Shown piece after piece: positions 1 to 7,839 of a DNA stretch of 64,000 nucleotides. Location of the stretch: NCBI GenBank assembly GCA_019415645.1, contig DXYV01000006.1, positions 1 through 64,000 of the forward strand. Reading direction: 5' to 3'. The stretch comes from Clostridiales bacterium (GTDB taxonomy: Bacteria > Bacillota > Clostridia > Oscillospirales > Oscillospiraceae). A program made the position numbers and the translations under genes. Every line of letters starts with the position of its first letter. Position 1 is the first letter of the stretch. Under the pieces are notes generated by a model that ran no database searches, had not been told where the DNA came from, and saw nothing but the letters and a program-made list of their open reading frames with translations.

Positions 1-207
1 AAGGCGTGCGCCCGGGGACACCCCGGGACCCCGTTTTGCGGCTTCGGCTGCGCTGAAAACGGGCCTTGACTGGCCCGCAAGCCTGCGCCCCTTTGCCGCC
101 GTTTTTGCCGCCCTTCACTGGGGGTAGGGGTGTACCCCTCCTGGGCGGCAAAAACGCGCCTGCGGGCGGACGGAGGACGAAGGACGGGGGTTATTGCAGA
201 GACGAAA
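1..207. other. GC-rich region without a convincing gene
   Basis: Very GC-rich sequence with short inverted stretches (CCCGGGGACACCCCGGG near 11-27; matching GGGCGGCAAAA-type stretches near 145 and 100). A 65-codon open frame at 66-263 has no ribosome-binding site, is Pro/Gly-rich and runs into the terminator hairpin, so I do not call it. The texture resembles intergenic DNA of clostridial integrative elements, which is an impression only. Confidence 0.4.
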
Positions 208-237
208 ACAGCGTCTGCGATTCCTCGCAGACGCTGT
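203..237 (-). terminator. Terminator of the DUF4143 ATPase gene
   Basis: A perfect 13-bp stem (ACAGCGTCTGCGA, loop TTCC) at 208-237. Read on the minus strand it is followed by TTTTCGTC. It lies about 55 bases past the stop of the minus-strand ATPase gene. Confidence 0.75.
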
Positions 238-292
238 CATACACGGGATGCTATTTGTTGTGAGTGCCTGTAAAAGTGTCTGGGTACTCCCG

Positions 293-1612
293 TCAGGTAT
301 CCAAAAGAAAGTCTGTTAGTCTAATGATCTTGATACCGTCTTCCGTTATGGGGTGATTGCAGTTTCCGGCAATCACAATCTTCTCGTAGTTGTCCCGGAT
401 CATTCGCAGAGGAGCCAATTCCCGCTCGCGGGTGGTCGGCTCATTCATGGACTCGGTCACTTGGATATACCGTTTCTGTTCCGCATTGGCAGCGATAAAA
501 TCCACTTCCTTGTTGTCCACCTTACCGATGGACACATCGTATCCCCGGCGGAGCAATTCAAAGTAAACGATGTTCTCGATGATGTGTCCGGTATCCATGT
601 CCCGGAAACCCAACAGATAGTTGCGCAGACCGATGTCCACAATATAATATTTGCCCAGGGTGCGTAGATACTCCTTACCCTTGATATCGAAGCGCTTGAT
701 CTCGTAAAAGATATAAGACTCCAGCAGTGCGCCTACATAGGCCTGAATGGTGTGAACAGAGGGATTTCCCTTACGGCTTTGGTCCAGCAGCTTTTCGTTT
801 ACGAGGGTATTACTGATGGATGTGATGGAGGTGCTGTTGCCAATATTGTCGGCCAGGAACATGATGATCTTCCGCAGCAAATCTGGATCTGTGATCTGCC
901 GTTGACCACGGCGGCGCTCCCGTTCCAGAATATCCCGCACCACCACCGTGGAATAGATCCCGTCCAGCAGGGCCAGCGCTTTATCGGTATCCAGCCCCAC
1001 ATCTGCGATGCCCGGCATCCCGCCAAAGCGCAGATAAGCATCCAGCAGTTCTTGCGGCTCATAACTTTCACCATCGGTATCATAGATCCGCTTCCGCATT
1101 CCTCCGGCGGGGCTTTTGCTCTCCCTAACTACATAGCCATGAAAGTCCAGAAACTCCCGGAAAGAGAGAGGAAGTACCTTGATTTCCACGCTTCGTCCAG
1201 CCAGGTAGGTGGCATACTCGGAGGACAGAAGATACGCATTGGAGCCGGTCACATAGATGTCGCAGTCAAAATCCACCCGGAAGGAATTTACCGCATCCTG
1301 CCACTGATCGATGCGCTGGATCTCGTCAAAAAACAGGTAGGCACGCTTTTTCTCCGGCAGCCGCTCCTTCACATACCGGTACAATTCCTCCGCGGTCATT
1401 CGGCGGAAGTCCATGGATTCAAAATTCATCTCGATGATCTGATCATCGCTTATTCCGTTCTGACGCAGATGAAGGACCATAAGTTTCATCAGACTGGATT
1501 TTCCACAGCGCCGGATGCCTGTGATGATCTTGACCGGCTCGGTATCCTGAAACGCGATCAGTCGATTCAAATAAAGATCACGGCGGCGCAGTTCACTTCC
1601 GCTTTTCAGCAT
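293..1612 (-). CDS. AAA+ ATPase with C-terminal DUF4143 domain
   Basis: A 439-residue P-loop ATPase. The N-terminal half has Walker A GIRRCGKSS (about residues 31-39) and Walker B YLFFDEIQ. The C-terminal part has the usual DUF4143 features, including a PD-(D/E)XK-like stretch with KVDNKEVDFI. Proteins of this family are common in gut clostridia and archaea, often next to mobile DNA; their substrate is unknown, and some have been proposed to act as toxin-like or DNA-associated ATPases. Start: ATG with AGAGGTGAT 5-8 bases upstream. The gene stands alone, with its own promoter, a palindrome over the promoter and a terminator. It lies on the far side of the tRNA-Ser fragment, so it may be cargo of an old insertion. 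Confidence 0.85.
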   Translation of the reverse strand: MLKSGSELRRRDLYLNRLIAFQDTEPVKIITGIRRCGKSSLMKLMVLHLRQNGISDDQIIEMNFESMDFRRMTAEELYRYVKERLPEKKRAYLFFDEIQRIDQWQDAVNSFRVDFDCDIYVTGSNAYLLSSEYATYLAGRSVEIKVLPLSFREFLDFHGYVVRESKSPAGGMRKRIYDTDGESYEPQELLDAYLRFGGMPGIADVGLDTDKALALLDGIYSTVVVRDILERERRRGQRQITDPDLLRKIIMFLADNIGNSTSITSISNTLVNEKLLDQSRKGNPSVHTIQAYVGALLESYIFYEIKRFDIKGKEYLRTLGKYYIVDIGLRNYLLGFRDMDTGHIIENIVYFELLRRGYDVSIGKVDNKEVDFIAANAEQKRYIQVTESMNEPTTRERELAPLRMIRDNYEKIVIAGNCNHPITEDGIKIIRLTDFLLDT

Positions 1613-1630
1613 CGTATCACCTCTGGTTGG

Positions 1631-1682
1631 AGTGTAGCATAAAGGCAGAAAAAAATCAAGTTTGTGCTACCGATAGCACAAA
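1631..1682 (-). promoter_or_regulatory. Promoter with adjacent operator-like palindrome
   Basis: On the minus strand TTGATT (1654-1659) and TACACT (1631-1636) are 17 bp apart and would start transcription about 10 bases before the ATPase start codon region. Directly upstream of the -35 box is a perfect 9-bp inverted repeat, TTTGTGCTA-CCGA-TAGCACAAA (1661-1682), which looks like a binding site for a dimeric regulator. Confidence 0.6.
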
Positions 1683-1943
1683 CTTTCTCAAAAAATGATA
1701 TTTTTGCTCTGATTCCGACACTCCCAGAAATGGGCTCCATACAGAGTCAACGCGGTTTACGCTCACAAAACGCTAACAGAATGCTCACACTTTTCCGGAA
1801 AATCTGCTTTGACGGGACAAATCCCCAAAGCCTTGTGCCGACAGTGAAAACGCCGGAAACCCCAGTAAAATCAAGGGTTTCCAGCGTTCTGAAAGGCGCA
1901 GTGGAGCGCTCAAAATGCTCCAAAAGACACCCGCTTCCAAGGA
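1683..1943. other. Intergenic, no gene seen
   Basis: No open frame with a ribosome-binding site or recognisable family. A heptamer at 1898-1904 (GCAGTGG) could pair with the acceptor 3' strand of the tRNA fragment downstream. The distance to the anticodon loop is about 13 bases too long, and no D-arm can be drawn. Confidence 0.4.
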
Positions 1944-2001
1944 CTCGAAATCAGTTTTTGGGAGCAATCCCACGTGGGTTCGAATCCCACCCGCTGCGCC
2001 A
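1944..2001 (+). tRNA. 3' part of tRNA-Ser(CGA), probably a remnant or attachment site
   Basis: Visible pieces are a serine-type anticodon loop CTCGAAA (1944-1950, anticodon CGA), the 3' anticodon strand TCAGT, a class II variable arm with stem GGGA-GCAA-TCCC, a perfect T arm (GTGGG-TTCGAAT-CCCAC, 1974-1990), the acceptor 3' strand CCGCTGC, G and CCA (ending at 2001). Upstream the anticodon 5' strand would have to be ACTGA but reads AAGGA, and there is no D-arm. So only the half from the anticodon loop onward is intact. That is what a tRNA-targeting integrase leaves at one end of an element. A strongly diverged full tRNA is less likely. Confidence 0.6.
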
Positions 2002-2002
2002 C

Positions 2003-2039
2003 GTCGCCGCGGACGTTATATCGTTCGCGGCGACTTTTT
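2003..2039 (+). terminator. Terminator after the tRNA fragment
   Basis: GTCGCCGCGGACG / CGTTCGCGGCGAC, a 13-bp stem with one G-T pair and loop TTATAT, followed by five T. It suits a tRNA transcript end, and its core resembles the palindrome at 2177-2212. Confidence 0.7.
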
Positions 2040-2176
2040 ATTAAAAAGTCACCTCCCACTCATTTTATGGCGGCTCCTTTCCAAACCGAACCCGTACGCT
2101 GGGCTCCGGCTTGGGTCCGCCGCTGCGCGGCGGTTTTGCCTGACCTTGAAAAATCAACATTTCATCAATGTAAGTC

Positions 2177-2217
2177 AGCTCGTCGCAAGCGATATATCGC
2201 TTGCGACGAGCTTTTTC
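2177..2217. repeat. 36-base perfect palindrome, terminator-like
   Basis: Two 18-base arms (left arm AGCTCGTCGCAAGCGATA at 2177-2194, right arm 2195-2212) form a perfect palindrome followed by TTTTTC. It shares the GTCGC...TATATCG...GCGAC plan with the terminator at 2003-2034, so it could be a mobile terminator-like repeat. No gene is expected to end here on the + strand. Confidence 0.65.
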
Positions 2218-2220
2218 ATT

Positions 2221-2476
2221 GGGTAGGGAAACCACCGGCTCTGCCGGTGGAGGTGCCCCGTAAAAAAGCTTTAGCTTCAAGCATCGAGCGAAGCGAGCTG
2301 CTAACAGCAAATTATCAGTGAAGAAAGACTTTCGTTAGAACAGCGGTTGCCCGTTTACGGGCTGCGGGGCAAATGATGCGAGTGAAATAAAATTCAGTGC
2401 GTCTTGAGACGCATGCCGGTAATAGGCCCTTATAGGGCCAACTCAAGCCACCGGCTTAGCCGGTGGTTATGACTTC
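2221..2476. mobile_element. Non-autonomous IS200/IS605-like element (MITE)
   Basis: About 250 bp bounded by two subterminal hairpins with identical 8-bp stems: CCACCGGC-TCT-GCCGGTGG (2232-2250) and CCACCGGC-TTA-GCCGGTGG (2448-2466). Between them lie several small hairpins (GCGTC-TTGA-GACGC, GGCCCTTATAGGGCC, GCCCGTTTACGGGC) and no coding frame for tnpA or tnpB. Imperfect subterminal palindromes are what Y1 transposases of the IS200/IS605 family bind, so this is best read as a transposase-less derivative. The exact ends cannot be fixed from one copy. Confidence 0.6.
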
Positions 2477-2906
2477 ATTGCAAAGCTTATTATACGCTCG
2501 TTTTGCATCTCTGTCGGCAGAAAGGCTTACTGAGTTCATATGGCAATCCCAATATGCGTTTTCTAATATAGCTGTGGCTGAATAAAAAATATTAGCCATC
2601 ATTCTCCGTCCAAAGTCGCCTCATATAATCGCTCTATTGCGCATCGTCTTCAAATACAGGATGCGCAAACCGGCTGCCCTTTGCGGTTCTGTGCCAGTGC
2701 TTTACGTTGGTTGTGATATTAACGAAATCTCCCGGATGGAGCTCCCTATGCCGGTCGCATCCATTGGTCACAAACAGAGGCTGACCTGCTGGACAGAAGT
2801 TCCGGCTGTTCTGAATCCAGACTCAAATCATCTGCGTTTATTCGGTTCGGCTTTTAAATGAAATTCTTTTACATTCTTGCGTGGAAGAACAGACTGCACC
2901 ATATTA
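2477..2906. other. Intergenic, no gene recognised
   Basis: AT-richer than the surroundings. A 74-codon frame at 2637-2861 has no ribosome-binding site and no recognisable family, and neither strand gives a longer plausible gene. It may hold decayed accessory sequence. Confidence 0.35.
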
Positions 2907-2949
2907 GTTTATTCACAGTTTAAGAACAGCGGAGAAAATATACTATAAT
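2907..2949 (+). promoter_or_regulatory. Promoter of TCS1 with 11-bp GTTTA repeats
   Basis: Two tandem 11-mers, GTTTATTCACA (2907-2917) and GTTTAAGAACA (2918-2928), precede a consensus TATAAT (2944-2949) and have no good -35 box between. The same repeat precedes the P-type ATPase and the PAP2 unit. Here the gap from the last GTTTA to the -10 is 21 rather than 11 bp, one helical turn more. This suggests binding by the response regulator encoded downstream. Confidence 0.55.
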
Positions 2950-2976
2950 ATCAAGTGCAAAAGGGAGGTGGTCGGA

Positions 2977-4443
2977 ATGACCGTCAAAAAGCGCTTGTTC
3001 TGTTCCAACATCCTGATGATCGTGGTTCCTGCGGCCATTGTGGCCATTGTGGGCTTATTGTGCATGGCCTTGCTGTGGCTCACCCTCCAAAGCGGCAGCA
3101 GCATGCGGTTTGAGGATGGAGAGGACCTCACGCATATCGGCCGGAATATGGCCAATCAAATTCAAGGTTTTATGACCGATACTCCAGATTCGTGGACCAG
3201 TCAGATGGGGGGCCTGGAATCCATGACAGAGTCCGGTGTCCTTCGCATTGTCGTGGAAGAAAATGGAGGCCTTGCGTATGCTGTGGGGGAAGAACGGCCG
3301 GTTGATAGCCAGCTGGTACGGGCTGCAGGTAGTATCGACGAAACGGAGGCTTTCCTCTCTGCCGGGGACCGCAGCGTATATCGGGCAGACCATGCGTACA
3401 GCGGCGGAACCTGGTCCCTGTATCTCTTTGGAACCAGACAGGAGCACCTGGACAGCGGCCTGAAAGCAATCGTCGCTTTGGCGGCCATTGGGCTAATTTT
3501 TGTCGTATTTCTCACGATCCTGATGACCAACCGCTTTCTCGCCCGGTTTGTGGTCCGCAAGATCGAAGAGCCCCTTGACTTGCTGAGTGAAGGGGCACGC
3601 AGGCTTGGAGCGGGTGAACTGGACTACCAAATCGCCTATACCGGGAAGGACGAGTTTGCTCCGGTGTGCGGCGCTTTCAACGAGATGGCCGCCCGGCTGA
3701 AGGACTCTGTGGAGCGCACCCGCCGGGACGAGGAGAGCCGCAAGGAGCTGCTGGCAGGCATCTCCCACGATCTGCGCTCCCCCCTGACCTCTATCCGCGC
3801 CTATGTGGAAGGCTTGCTGGACGGAGTTGCGCAAACCGAGGAGACCAGGCAGCGGTATCTCCGCACCATTCTCACCAAGGCGGAGGACATCGACCGGCTG
3901 GTGTCCCAACTTTTTCTCTACTCCAAGCTGGATCTGGAAGGGGTGCCCATGGAGATGCGCCCCATCCGCCTGGACAAATTTATTACCGGCTTTGTGGATG
4001 AGTCCGCCCCGGACAGCCGGGCACACGGGCTGGAGCTCACGGCGGAACAGCTGGCTCCGGTGACCGTCTCCGCCGATCCCGAGCAGCTGCGCCGGGTGCT
4101 CTCCAACATTTTAGAGAACAGCATCAAATATAAGGACAAAGGGATGGGGCACCTCCGCATCACTTTGGAGGAGGAGAGCGGCCGCCTGACGCTGGCCGAT
4201 GACGGTCCCGGTGTCCCCGAAGATGCCCTGCACAAGCTGTTCGACGTCTTTTACCGCAGCGACCCGGCCCGGAAAAATCCTGCCGGCGGCAGCGGGCTGG
4301 GGCTGGCCATCGCCGCCAAAGCGGTACAGGGCATGGGCGGTACCATTCGCGCCTGCAATGGCCCCAATGGTGGGCTGGCCATTGAGATTATACTGCCAAA
4401 GGAGGGAAGCAGAGATGCAGAAGATCCTGATCATCGAGGATGA
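2977..4443 (+). CDS. Sensor histidine kinase (TCS1)
   Basis: A membrane histidine kinase of 488 residues. Two membrane segments (about 10-35 and 155-180) flank an extracytoplasmic sensor of about 120 residues. HAMP, HisKA with phospho-acceptor H264 (ISHDLRSP), N box (ILENSIKYK), DDGPGVPE and GSGLGLAIA follow. Start: ATG at 2977 is 8 bases after AGGGAGG; a GTG nine bases upstream lies inside that site. The kinase precedes its response regulator and overlaps it by 29 bases, the reverse of the usual order. The signal is unknown; the predicted targets (P-type ATPase, PAP2) point to the envelope or cations. Confidence 0.9.
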   Translation: MTVKKRLFCSNILMIVVPAAIVAIVGLLCMALLWLTLQSGSSMRFEDGEDLTHIGRNMANQIQGFMTDTPDSWTSQMGGLESMTESGVLRIVVEENGGLAYAVGEERPVDSQLVRAAGSIDETEAFLSAGDRSVYRADHAYSGGTWSLYLFGTRQEHLDSGLKAIVALAAIGLIFVVFLTILMTNRFLARFVVRKIEEPLDLLSEGARRLGAGELDYQIAYTGKDEFAPVCGAFNEMAARLKDSVERTRRDEESRKELLAGISHDLRSPLTSIRAYVEGLLDGVAQTEETRQRYLRTILTKAEDIDRLVSQLFLYSKLDLEGVPMEMRPIRLDKFITGFVDESAPDSRAHGLELTAEQLAPVTVSADPEQLRRVLSNILENSIKYKDKGMGHLRITLEEESGRLTLADDGPGVPEDALHKLFDVFYRSDPARKNPAGGSGLGLAIAAKAVQGMGGTIRACNGPNGGLAIEIILPKEGSRDAEDPDHRG

Positions 4444-5107
4444 CGGGGACATCGCCGCCATCGAACGGGATTACCTGGAGCTGAACAGCTTTCAGGTGGA
4501 GATCGCCCCAGACGGGATTACCGGACTGGAGCGGGGACTCCATGGGGACTTCGACCTGATTCTGCTGGACCTGATGCTTCCGGGTATGGACGGCTTCGCT
4601 GTCTGCCGCCGTCTGCGGGAGGAGACCGACATTCCCATCCTCATGGTGACCGCCCGGCGGGAGGACATTGACAAGATCCGGGGCCTGGGTCTGGGGGCAG
4701 ATGACTATATTGAAAAACCTTTTTCTCCCAGTGTGCTGGTGGCCCGGGTCCGCGCCCATCTGGCCCGGTATGAGCGCCTGACCGGCGGACAGCAAAAAGC
4801 AAAGCCGGAGCTCCGGGCGGGCGGCCTGCAGATGAACACAGTGACGCGCCGGGTCTTTGTGGATGGGCAAGAGGTGGAGCTGAAGAACAAAGAGTATGAA
4901 CTGCTCCAATTCCTGATGCTTCACCCGGACATGGTGTTCAGCCGGGAGGAACTCTACGAAAAAATCTGGGGACTGGAAGCTATGGGGGACAATGCAACCG
5001 TGGCGGTCCACATCAACCGTGTTCGGGAGAAAATTGAGCCAGACCCAAGCCACCCCCGGTATATCCAGACGGTATGGGGGGCGGGCTACCGGTTCAAGGG
5101 ACAATAA
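4415..5107 (+). CDS. OmpR-family response regulator (TCS1)
   Basis: A 230-residue regulator. The receiver domain has acidic pair D9/D10, phospho-acceptor D52 (LLDLMLPG) and K101 (IEKPFSP). A C-terminal winged helix follows, ending in TVWGAGYRF. Start: ATG at 4415 after GGAGGGAAGCAGAG, inside the 3' end of the kinase gene, so the two are translationally coupled. It is the most likely reader of the 11-bp GTTTA repeats found before its own operon, the P-type ATPase gene and the PAP2 unit (inference from shared sites and proximity). Confidence 0.92.
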   Translation: MQKILIIEDDGDIAAIERDYLELNSFQVEIAPDGITGLERGLHGDFDLILLDLMLPGMDGFAVCRRLREETDIPILMVTARREDIDKIRGLGLGADDYIEKPFSPSVLVARVRAHLARYERLTGGQQKAKPELRAGGLQMNTVTRRVFVDGQEVELKNKEYELLQFLMLHPDMVFSREELYEKIWGLEAMGDNATVAVHINRVREKIEPDPSHPRYIQTVWGAGYRFKGQ

Positions 5108-5115
5108 TCGGAAGA

Positions 5116-5150
5116 AGAGAAGCAGCGGGGCTGAGCCCCGCCGCTTCTCT
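5116..5150. terminator. Bidirectional terminator between TCS1 and the PepSY gene
   Basis: Stem AGAAGC(A)GCGGGGC / GCCCCGC(C)GCTTCT around loop TGA, in the 50-bp gap between convergent genes. T-runs are short on both sides. Confidence 0.6.
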
Positions 5151-5157
5151 ATGGACC

Positions 5158-5658
5158 TTAGTCGTCGGGCTCGGCCGCCAGCAGTTCGCCGGTGACCGCG
5201 TCCACAGCCGCCTCGAACGCCTTGCTGCCGTCCGCGGGCTGAACCTTCAGGTCATAGATCACCTTGCCATCTTCCCCGTCCAGCTCCTTCACGATCACCG
5301 TGCTGCCGGGATGGGCCGCCTGCACAGCTGCAATGGCTTCTGCCTCCGTGACTTTGGCTTGGGCCGCCAGTTTGGCCTGCTGGGCGGCGTCGTTCTCACT
5401 TTCCGGATCCCCGGTCTGTATTTGAACTTGCCCGGTCGGCGCAGGAGCAGAGCCCTGTCCATTGCCGCTGTTGGGCTGCGGTGCTTGAGTCGCTTGGTCC
5501 GTCGTACCGGCACCTGCTTTCACAGGAGCAGATGAGACGGACTGCGGTGCTTGCGGCGCATTCGTTTGTGCGGCCATAGCGGTCAAGGGAACACACGCCC
5601 CCAAAAGGACAACCGCGCTCAGACCAACGGATAACAGTTTTTGTCTAAAATCGTTCAT
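5158..5658 (-). CDS. Secreted PepSY-domain protein
   Basis: 166 residues. A signal peptide (LLSVGLSAVVLLGACVPLTA, ending near AMA at about 30) is followed by a Pro/Gln/Ser/Gly-rich linker (31-95) and one PepSY domain (about 100-163; EAIAAVQAAHPG, YDLKVQ, AVDAVTGELL). PepSY proteins act outside the membrane, probably as inhibitors or modulators of proteases or sensors. In Firmicutes they are often controlled by the neighbouring OmpR-type system. Here the gene diverges from the TCS2 regulator, and both promoters carry the same half-sites, so it is a likely target and possible feedback element of TCS2. GAGGTATTTTT precedes the ATG. Confidence 0.85.
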   Translation of the reverse strand: MNDFRQKLLSVGLSAVVLLGACVPLTAMAAQTNAPQAPQSVSSAPVKAGAGTTDQATQAPQPNSGNGQGSAPAPTGQVQIQTGDPESENDAAQQAKLAAQAKVTEAEAIAAVQAAHPGSTVIVKELDGEDGKVIYDLKVQPADGSKAFEAAVDAVTGELLAAEPDD

Positions 5659-5726
5659 AAAAATACCTCCATTCGATGGAACCGGAACTTTGTCCGGTGA
5701 TTTGGCTCATCTCTGAGTCTGGACTA

Positions 5727-5770
5727 AGTATACCGTCTGGAAATGAGAGAACCATGAGGATCAAATGAGA
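5727..5770 (-). promoter_or_regulatory. TCS2-type promoter of the PepSY gene
   Basis: On the minus strand half-sites TCTCAT (5765-5770), CCTCAT (5754-5759) and TCTCAT (5743-5748) repeat every 11 bp. Exactly 10 bp further is TATACT (5727-5732). No separate -35 box is visible, as expected for an activator-dependent promoter. Confidence 0.7.
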
Positions 5771-5773
5771 TTT

Positions 5774-5806
5774 TTTCACCGGATTCTCATTTTTACCTGT
5801 TAATAT
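5774..5806 (+). promoter_or_regulatory. TCS2-type promoter of the response regulator gene
   Basis: TTTCAC (5774-5779) and TCTCAT (5785-5790) are 11 bp apart; 10 bp later is TAATAT (5801-5806). The segment is nearly identical to the promoter at 13424-13456 (TTTTTTCA...TTCTCATTTTT). This implies autoregulation. Confidence 0.7.
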
Positions 5807-5837
5807 AGGAAGCACATCCTCAAGGAGGTGGACCTGT

Positions 5838-6515
5838 ATGCGTGTTTTAGTGATTGAAGATGATGTGGCATTGAATGGTATCCTTGCTAAACGCCTGGCG
5901 GAAGAGGGACACTCTGTGGACTGCTGTTTCGACGGCAGGGACGGGCTGGACTATGCGGAGGCAGCAGATTATGACTGTATCGTCCTGGACTGGATGCTGC
6001 CCAAAATGGACGGGCTGACGCTGCTGCGCAGGCTGCGGGGCGGCGGGAACCACGCCAATGTTCTGCTGCTCACAGCCAAAGATTCCGTCGAGGACCGGGT
6101 AGCCGGACTGGACGCCGGGGCGGATGATTACTTGGTAAAGCCATTTTCCTTTGACGAACTGTTGGCCCGGGTCCGGGCCCTGCTCCGCCGCCAGAGCGAG
6201 GTGCGCAACCCAATTCTGAAGCTGGATGACCTGGTCATGGATACGGCCAGCAAAATGGTGCAGCGGGGCGGGAAGAAACTGCTGCTGACCTCCAAGGAGT
6301 ACGCGCTTCTGGAATACCTGCTGCGCCATCAGGGACAGATTCTGACCCGCTCCCAAATCTCGGACCATGTCTGGAATTTTGATTTCGACTATGATTCCAA
6401 TATCGTGGACGTGTACATTCGGTATCTGCGCAACAAGGTGGACAAGCCTTTCCCAAACAAACTGATCCACACCGTCCGGGGCTTTGGGTATGTGATGAGG
6501 TGCGGCGATGCGTAA
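5838..6515 (+). CDS. OmpR-family response regulator (TCS2)
   Basis: 225 residues. Receiver domain with D8/D9, phospho-acceptor D51 (VLDWMLPK) and K101 (LVKPFSFDE), then a winged-helix domain ending in TVRGFGYVM. AAGGAGGTGG lies just upstream of the ATG. Its stop overlaps the kinase start (GATGCGTAA), so the pair is coupled. Six promoters in the next 11 kb, including its own, carry the same spaced half-sites, so it is the probable master regulator of the island: PepSY, gtrA operon, GT2, SLH phosphoesterase with acyltransferase, htrA. Confidence 0.93.
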   Translation: MRVLVIEDDVALNGILAKRLAEEGHSVDCCFDGRDGLDYAEAADYDCIVLDWMLPKMDGLTLLRRLRGGGNHANVLLLTAKDSVEDRVAGLDAGADDYLVKPFSFDELLARVRALLRRQSEVRNPILKLDDLVMDTASKMVQRGGKKLLLTSKEYALLEYLLRHQGQILTRSQISDHVWNFDFDYDSNIVDVYIRYLRNKVDKPFPNKLIHTVRGFGYVMRCGDA

Positions 6516-7836
6516 GGTATCCATCCGTATTAAAATCATGCTGTGGTACACACTGCTTACCGCGATTTTACTGGCCGTATCACTGCCGATTTTGTATGGA
6601 GCCATGGCGGGGTCCCTGCGGCGGGATCAGGAGGCGTATCTCCGCTCGGCGGCAGGCCAGCTGGCCTCCCATATCGAGTGGGAGGATGGGGATTTGAGGC
6701 TCCTCAATGATTTGGATCTGCCTGCCGGAACACAGTATCTGCTCACCACAGAATCGGGCGGCAGGGTGGTATCCAGTGAAAATGCCTGGGCGGAAGCCCC
6801 CGCCTTTCAGCCGGACGAAGTTTATCTGGCGTCCAATGGGAGAGGGGATCAGCTCTACCTGGACCAGGAACTGGAACTGGAGGGCGGAGAAAAGATACAG
6901 ATTCGGGTTTCCCGCTCCAATAACACAGTGGAGCGATCCCTGGATCAGCTCCAGCTGGTGATGCTGCTGGCTGTCCCCGCCTTCTTGGCTCTGGCGGTCT
7001 TCGGCAGTTACTTTCTTGCCAAGCTGGCCCTGCGTCCGATCGATCACATTACCGAAACGGCAGTATCTCTGGGGGCCGGAAACCTGTCCCAGCGGATCAC
7101 AGGGATCGAGAGCCGGGACGAGGTAGGACGGCTGGCGGGGGCTTTCAACGGAATGCTGGCGCGCCTGGAGGAGTCCTTCCAGCGGGAGAAACAGTTCACC
7201 TCGGACGCCTCCCACGAACTGCGCACCCCGGTCTCCGTCATCATGGCCTATGCGGAAAACCTGACCGCCCATGCGCCGAATCAGGAGACGAAGGAGCAGG
7301 CATCGGCTATCCTTCTGGAGAGCCGGCGGATGCAGAGCATCATTGCCCAGCTGCTGGCCCTGACCCGGGGGTATGAGGGAAAATACCGCTTGGAGCGGGA
7401 GGATATTTTTCTGCAGGATATGGTGTCCGAGGTATTGGCTGAATTGACAGAAGAAGCGGCGGCATGTGAAATCAACCTGGTGGAGCAAGTGCCGTCAGAT
7501 ATGATACTTTCCGCTGATCAGAGCCTGATGACCCAGCTGCTCCTGAACTTAGTGGAGAATGGGATCAAGTATGGAAAGGCAGGCGGCACGGTCGCCGTCC
7601 GTGCGCTGGAGCAGGACGGGCACACCCTCCTGACGATTCAGGATGATGGTATTGGGATCGGGGAAAAGGATCTTCCCCATGTTTTCGACCGCTTTTACCG
7701 AGCAGATCAGGCCCGAGACCGCAGCGGCTCAGGCCTGGGACTCTCCATTGTGAAGTGGATCGTGGAACTCCACGGCTGGAGAATCCAGGTGGCGAGCGAA
7801 CCAGGGAAAGGCACTCAGTTTACAATACAAATATGA
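6508..7836 (+). CDS. Sensor histidine kinase (TCS2)
   Basis: 442 residues with membrane segments at about 10-30 and 150-172. The extracytoplasmic domain between them is about 115 residues. HAMP (about 173-225), phospho-acceptor H236 (ASHELRTP), LVENGIKYG, DDGIGIGE and GSGLGLSIV are all present. It is encoded immediately after, and overlapping, its response regulator. The class resembles envelope-sensing kinases of the CssS/ArlS kind, which fits targets such as HtrA, but the sensor domain itself is not recognised. Confidence 0.92.
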   Translation: MRKVSIRIKIMLWYTLLTAILLAVSLPILYGAMAGSLRRDQEAYLRSAAGQLASHIEWEDGDLRLLNDLDLPAGTQYLLTTESGGRVVSSENAWAEAPAFQPDEVYLASNGRGDQLYLDQELELEGGEKIQIRVSRSNNTVERSLDQLQLVMLLAVPAFLALAVFGSYFLAKLALRPIDHITETAVSLGAGNLSQRITGIESRDEVGRLAGAFNGMLARLEESFQREKQFTSDASHELRTPVSVIMAYAENLTAHAPNQETKEQASAILLESRRMQSIIAQLLALTRGYEGKYRLEREDIFLQDMVSEVLAELTEEAAACEINLVEQVPSDMILSADQSLMTQLLLNLVENGIKYGKAGGTVAVRALEQDGHTLLTIQDDGIGIGEKDLPHVFDRFYRADQARDRSGSGLGLSIVKWIVELHGWRIQVASEPGKGTQFTIQI

Positions 7837-7839
7837 CAT

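Noticed and set aside
66..263. A 65-codon frame at the left end
   Set aside because: No ribosome-binding site, Pro/Gly-rich low complexity, and it overlaps the terminator hairpin at 208-237.
1898..2001. A complete 104-base tRNA-Ser using GCAGTGG as acceptor 5' strand
   Set aside because: The heptamer can pair, but the distance to the anticodon loop is about 13 bases too long, the D-arm is missing and the anticodon stem does not close.
2637..2861. A 74-codon frame between the MITE and TCS1
   Set aside because: No start signal, no recognisable motif; the antisense strand offers nothing better.
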